In this document: one piece after another, positions 5,115-7,086 of the stretch | Layout: each line of letters starts with the position of its first letter | Numbering within the stretch: position 1 is the stretch's first letter | NCBI GenBank assembly: GCA_934317205.1 | Contig: CAKREL010000107.1 | Coordinates: 1 to 7,086, forward strand | Direction of reading: 5' to 3' | Length of the DNA: 7,086 nucleotides | Origin: an uncultured Eubacterium sp. | GTDB taxonomy: Bacteria > Bacillota > Clostridia > Lachnospirales > Lachnospiraceae | Notes under the pieces: model-generated | What the model saw: only the letters and a program-made list of their open reading frames with translations | What the model was told of the DNA's origin: nothing | Database searches by the model: none | Program-made: the position numbers and the translations under genes

Positions 5115-7076
5115 ATGAGCAGCCCAAAGGAACAGATTGCAAAAATAGATGATCGTTTGGAACAGTTGCCAAAAGGAACTTTAACTTATAAAAATATCAA
5201 TGGGAAAAAGCAGCCTTATATCCAGAAAACGATTAGTGGGAAGTCCGTTAGTTATTATGTAAAATTATCTGAGCGGGAATATGTTCTGAAAGCCTTCGAT
5301 GAACGAAAAAAATTACTGGAACAAAGACAGCGTCTGATGGCATATTTGGATAAAATAAAGGATATTTTAATGTGGAATCCTTATTTGGATGAAAAAGTTG
5401 GATGTGGAAGTCAAAGTTTTCGTGAATTTGCCTGTGGGAAACAGTTTTATGTGGACAAAACGCAGTTTATTTCAGAATGGATGATTAGTGAAGCGAAAGT
5501 AACCCTTATTACACGCCCAAGGCGCTTTGGGAAAACAACAATGATCAGTACCGTTGAATATTTCCTGGATCCAAGATTATCTGGTCATCCGGAGTATTTT
5601 GAAAAATTGAATGTATGGAGAACAAGTCGAATTCGGAAATGGTATGGAAAAATACCAACAGTTTCTGTCAGCTTTGGCAGTTGTAAAGGTGCAAATTATA
5701 ACCAGGCAATGAAAGGAATCAGTAATTCATTCTTTATGATGTATGATGCGCATAGTGAATTATTGAAAAGTGACAGGCTGAGTGAAGATGACAGGGAAGA
5801 ATATCGTTCTTTGCGTGAAATGTTTCGTAAAGGAGATGTAGATCAGGCAGAAGTAGCCATCCCTCGTCTGTGCAGACTTCTGTCTATACATTATGGCACT
5901 TTGCCAGTCATTCTTCTGGATGAATATGATACACCGTTACTTGAGGCCTATACAGACGGATATTGGAATGAAATGATCGGAACCTGCCGCCAGCTGTTTC
6001 ACTGTGCATTTAAGGAAAATCCTTACTATGACAGAGCAATCATTACCGGTATTACAAGAGTAACGAAAAACTCTTTATTTTCTGATATGAACAATATTGA
6101 AGTAGATACGGTAACATGTAAAGCATATGATGACAGTTTCGGATTCACAGAGAAGGAAGTATCTGATGCTTTGAAATGTCAGAATATAATGTCTATGTCC
6201 AAGATTAAATCTATGTATAATGGATTTATCATCGGAGGAAGGAAAGATATTTATAATCCATGGTCCATCTGCAATTATCTTCGAAATGGTGAATTAGTAT
6301 CTTATTGGACAAATACGAGCAGTAATGAACTGATCCGTGATGTTATCCGCAAACATCCGGTACGCAGTAAGTATGAAATCGAACTGCTTATGTCAGGAGA
6401 AGTGATACATAAAGAAATTAATGAAAATATCACCTTTCGATATTTGGATGGTGATGAAAACAGCTTATGGTCTCTTCTGTTAGCTGTCGGTTATATTAAA
6501 GCTGACAATGTGAAAAAGCATGGCGAACTGACGGAGTGTGATGTGTCGGTGACAAATCAGGAAGTAATGGATATGTTTCGATATGAAATTCTTGAAATGT
6601 TTAAGAATGGTAATGCAATTTACAATGAATTTGTAACGGCATTATTAGACCATCAGATGGAGAAGATGAGTGATATTCTTACGGAGATTGCGTATTCATC
6701 AATGAGTTATTTTGATACAGGAAAACAACCTTCTGATCGTGTACCGGAAAATTTTTACCATGGACTGGTTCTGGGGCTGATCGTATCGTTGCGTGACAGA
6801 TATCATATTCGTTCAAATCGGGAAAGTGGACGTGGCAGATATGATATTGCAATGTTTCCAATCAACAAAGAGGATGATGCATTTATTATGGAATTTAAGA
6901 TACATGACAGCAGGAATGAAAAATCACTGGCTGCTACAGCAGAAAACGCATTGTTGCAGATTGAGGAAAAAGCATATGAAACGGATCTGCTGGCAGCAGG
7001 CATTCCAGAAGAAAAGATTTATAAAATAGGTTTTGCATTTTCTGGAAAGGATATTTGGGTGATAGAGCGAAAATAA
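5115..7076 (+). CDS. AAA-ATPase-like / PD-(D/E)XK nuclease family protein with extra N-terminal domain
   Basis: The protein has 653 residues in three parts. Residues 1 to about 85 form a small charged domain: a helix, LPKGTL (18-23), a likely beta-hairpin rich in K, Y and S (24-50), then a helix that may be coiled-coil (51-83). It resembles N-terminal segments of other Clostridia proteins of unknown role. From about 86 the AAA-ATPase-like domain begins. It has YVDKT (112-116), a family-type P-loop RPRRFGKTT (134-142), Walker B ILLDEYDTPL (266-275), a sensor-like TGITR (311-315), YNGF (368-371) and YNPWSI (380-385). The C-terminal domain (about 545-653) carries an intact PD-(D/E)XK pattern: GRGRYD with D577, then MEFK with E593 and K595, then Q615. 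The combination matches the AAA-ATPase_like plus PDDEXK_9 (DUF1703) architecture, recalled rather than searched. These families are widespread, often multi-copy, in gut Firmicutes and Bacteroidetes, and I know of no settled function. The gene has its own promoter and no metabolic link to the sugar operon. ATPase and nuclease activities are predictions. Confidence 0.85.
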   Translation: MSSPKEQIAKIDDRLEQLPKGTLTYKNINGKKQPYIQKTISGKSVSYYVKLSEREYVLKAFDERKKLLEQRQRLMAYLDKIKDILMWNPYLDEKVGCGSQSFREFACGKQFYVDKTQFISEWMISEAKVTLITRPRRFGKTTMISTVEYFLDPRLSGHPEYFEKLNVWRTSRIRKWYGKIPTVSVSFGSCKGANYNQAMKGISNSFFMMYDAHSELLKSDRLSEDDREEYRSLREMFRKGDVDQAEVAIPRLCRLLSIHYGTLPVILLDEYDTPLLEAYTDGYWNEMIGTCRQLFHCAFKENPYYDRAIITGITRVTKNSLFSDMNNIEVDTVTCKAYDDSFGFTEKEVSDALKCQNIMSMSKIKSMYNGFIIGGRKDIYNPWSICNYLRNGELVSYWTNTSSNELIRDVIRKHPVRSKYEIELLMSGEVIHKEINENITFRYLDGDENSLWSLLLAVGYIKADNVKKHGELTECDVSVTNQEVMDMFRYEILEMFKNGNAIYNEFVTALLDHQMEKMSDILTEIAYSSMSYFDTGKQPSDRVPENFYHGLVLGLIVSLRDRYHIRSNRESGRGRYDIAMFPINKEDDAFIMEFKIHDSRNEKSLAATAENALLQIEEKAYETDLLAAGIPEEKIYKIGFAFSGKDIWVIERK

Positions 7077-7086
7077 AAATAACACA

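Noticed and set aside
5108..5152. 14-codon out-of-frame peptide overlapping the start of the ATPase/nuclease gene
   Set aside because: Its ATG is only 1 nt from the AGGAG, too close for normal initiation, and the frame closes quickly. A leader-peptide role has no support.
4873..7086. Insertion sequence or mobile-element boundaries around the ATPase/nuclease gene
   Set aside because: I see no terminal inverted repeats, target duplications, transposase or integrase. Only 10 nt downstream of the gene are visible, so its right flank cannot be judged.
1..7086. CRISPR array, tRNA, rRNA or riboswitch
   Set aside because: No regularly spaced repeats, tRNA-like arms or conserved aptamer motifs were found; nearly all the window is coding.

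Overview
This window looks like about 7 kb of chromosome from a gut Firmicute, probably a Lachnospiraceae member of the Ruminococcus gnavus/Blautia/Dorea type. The grounds are moderate-to-low GC content by eye, strong AGGAGG-type ribosome binding sites, and an alpha-galactosidase/sucrose-kinase fusion followed by a GH13_18 phosphorylase. That gene order is known from the R. gnavus raffinose/sucrose locus. The species cannot be fixed from sequence reading alone. All four credible genes are on the + strand, and I found no convincing gene on the - strand.

Layout. (1) Positions 1-519 hold the C-terminal part of a MalG/MsmG-type sugar ABC transporter permease, cut by the window edge. (2) After a 95-nt gap, 615-3413 encodes a 932-residue fusion of a GH36 alpha-galactosidase with a C-terminal P-loop kinase (AgaSK-type). 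(3) Overlapping its end by 11 nt, 3403-4872 encodes a GH13_18 phosphorylase, most likely a sucrose 6F-phosphate phosphorylase. (4) A perfect 13-bp hairpin at 4885-4913 lies just past its stop and probably closes the operon. (5) A 242-nt intergenic stretch carries short direct repeats and a near-consensus sigma-A promoter. (6) Positions 5115-7076 encode an AAA-ATPase-like/PD-(D/E)XK nuclease-family protein with an additional small N-terminal domain.

How the genes work together. The first three genes read as one pathway. The ABC transporter imports raffinose-family oligosaccharides. The GH36 domain removes galactose, leaving sucrose. The kinase domain phosphorylates sucrose with ATP, and the phosphorylase splits sucrose phosphate with inorganic phosphate into glucose 1-phosphate and fructose 6-phosphate. 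One kinase ATP would therefore yield two phosphorylated hexoses. The pathway is known in outline from R. gnavus, so it is a homologue and not a new system. The least explained part is the fourth gene. It has its own promoter, a recognisable but poorly understood ATPase/nuclease architecture, an N-terminal extension, and a plausible internal start that would produce a form lacking that extension.
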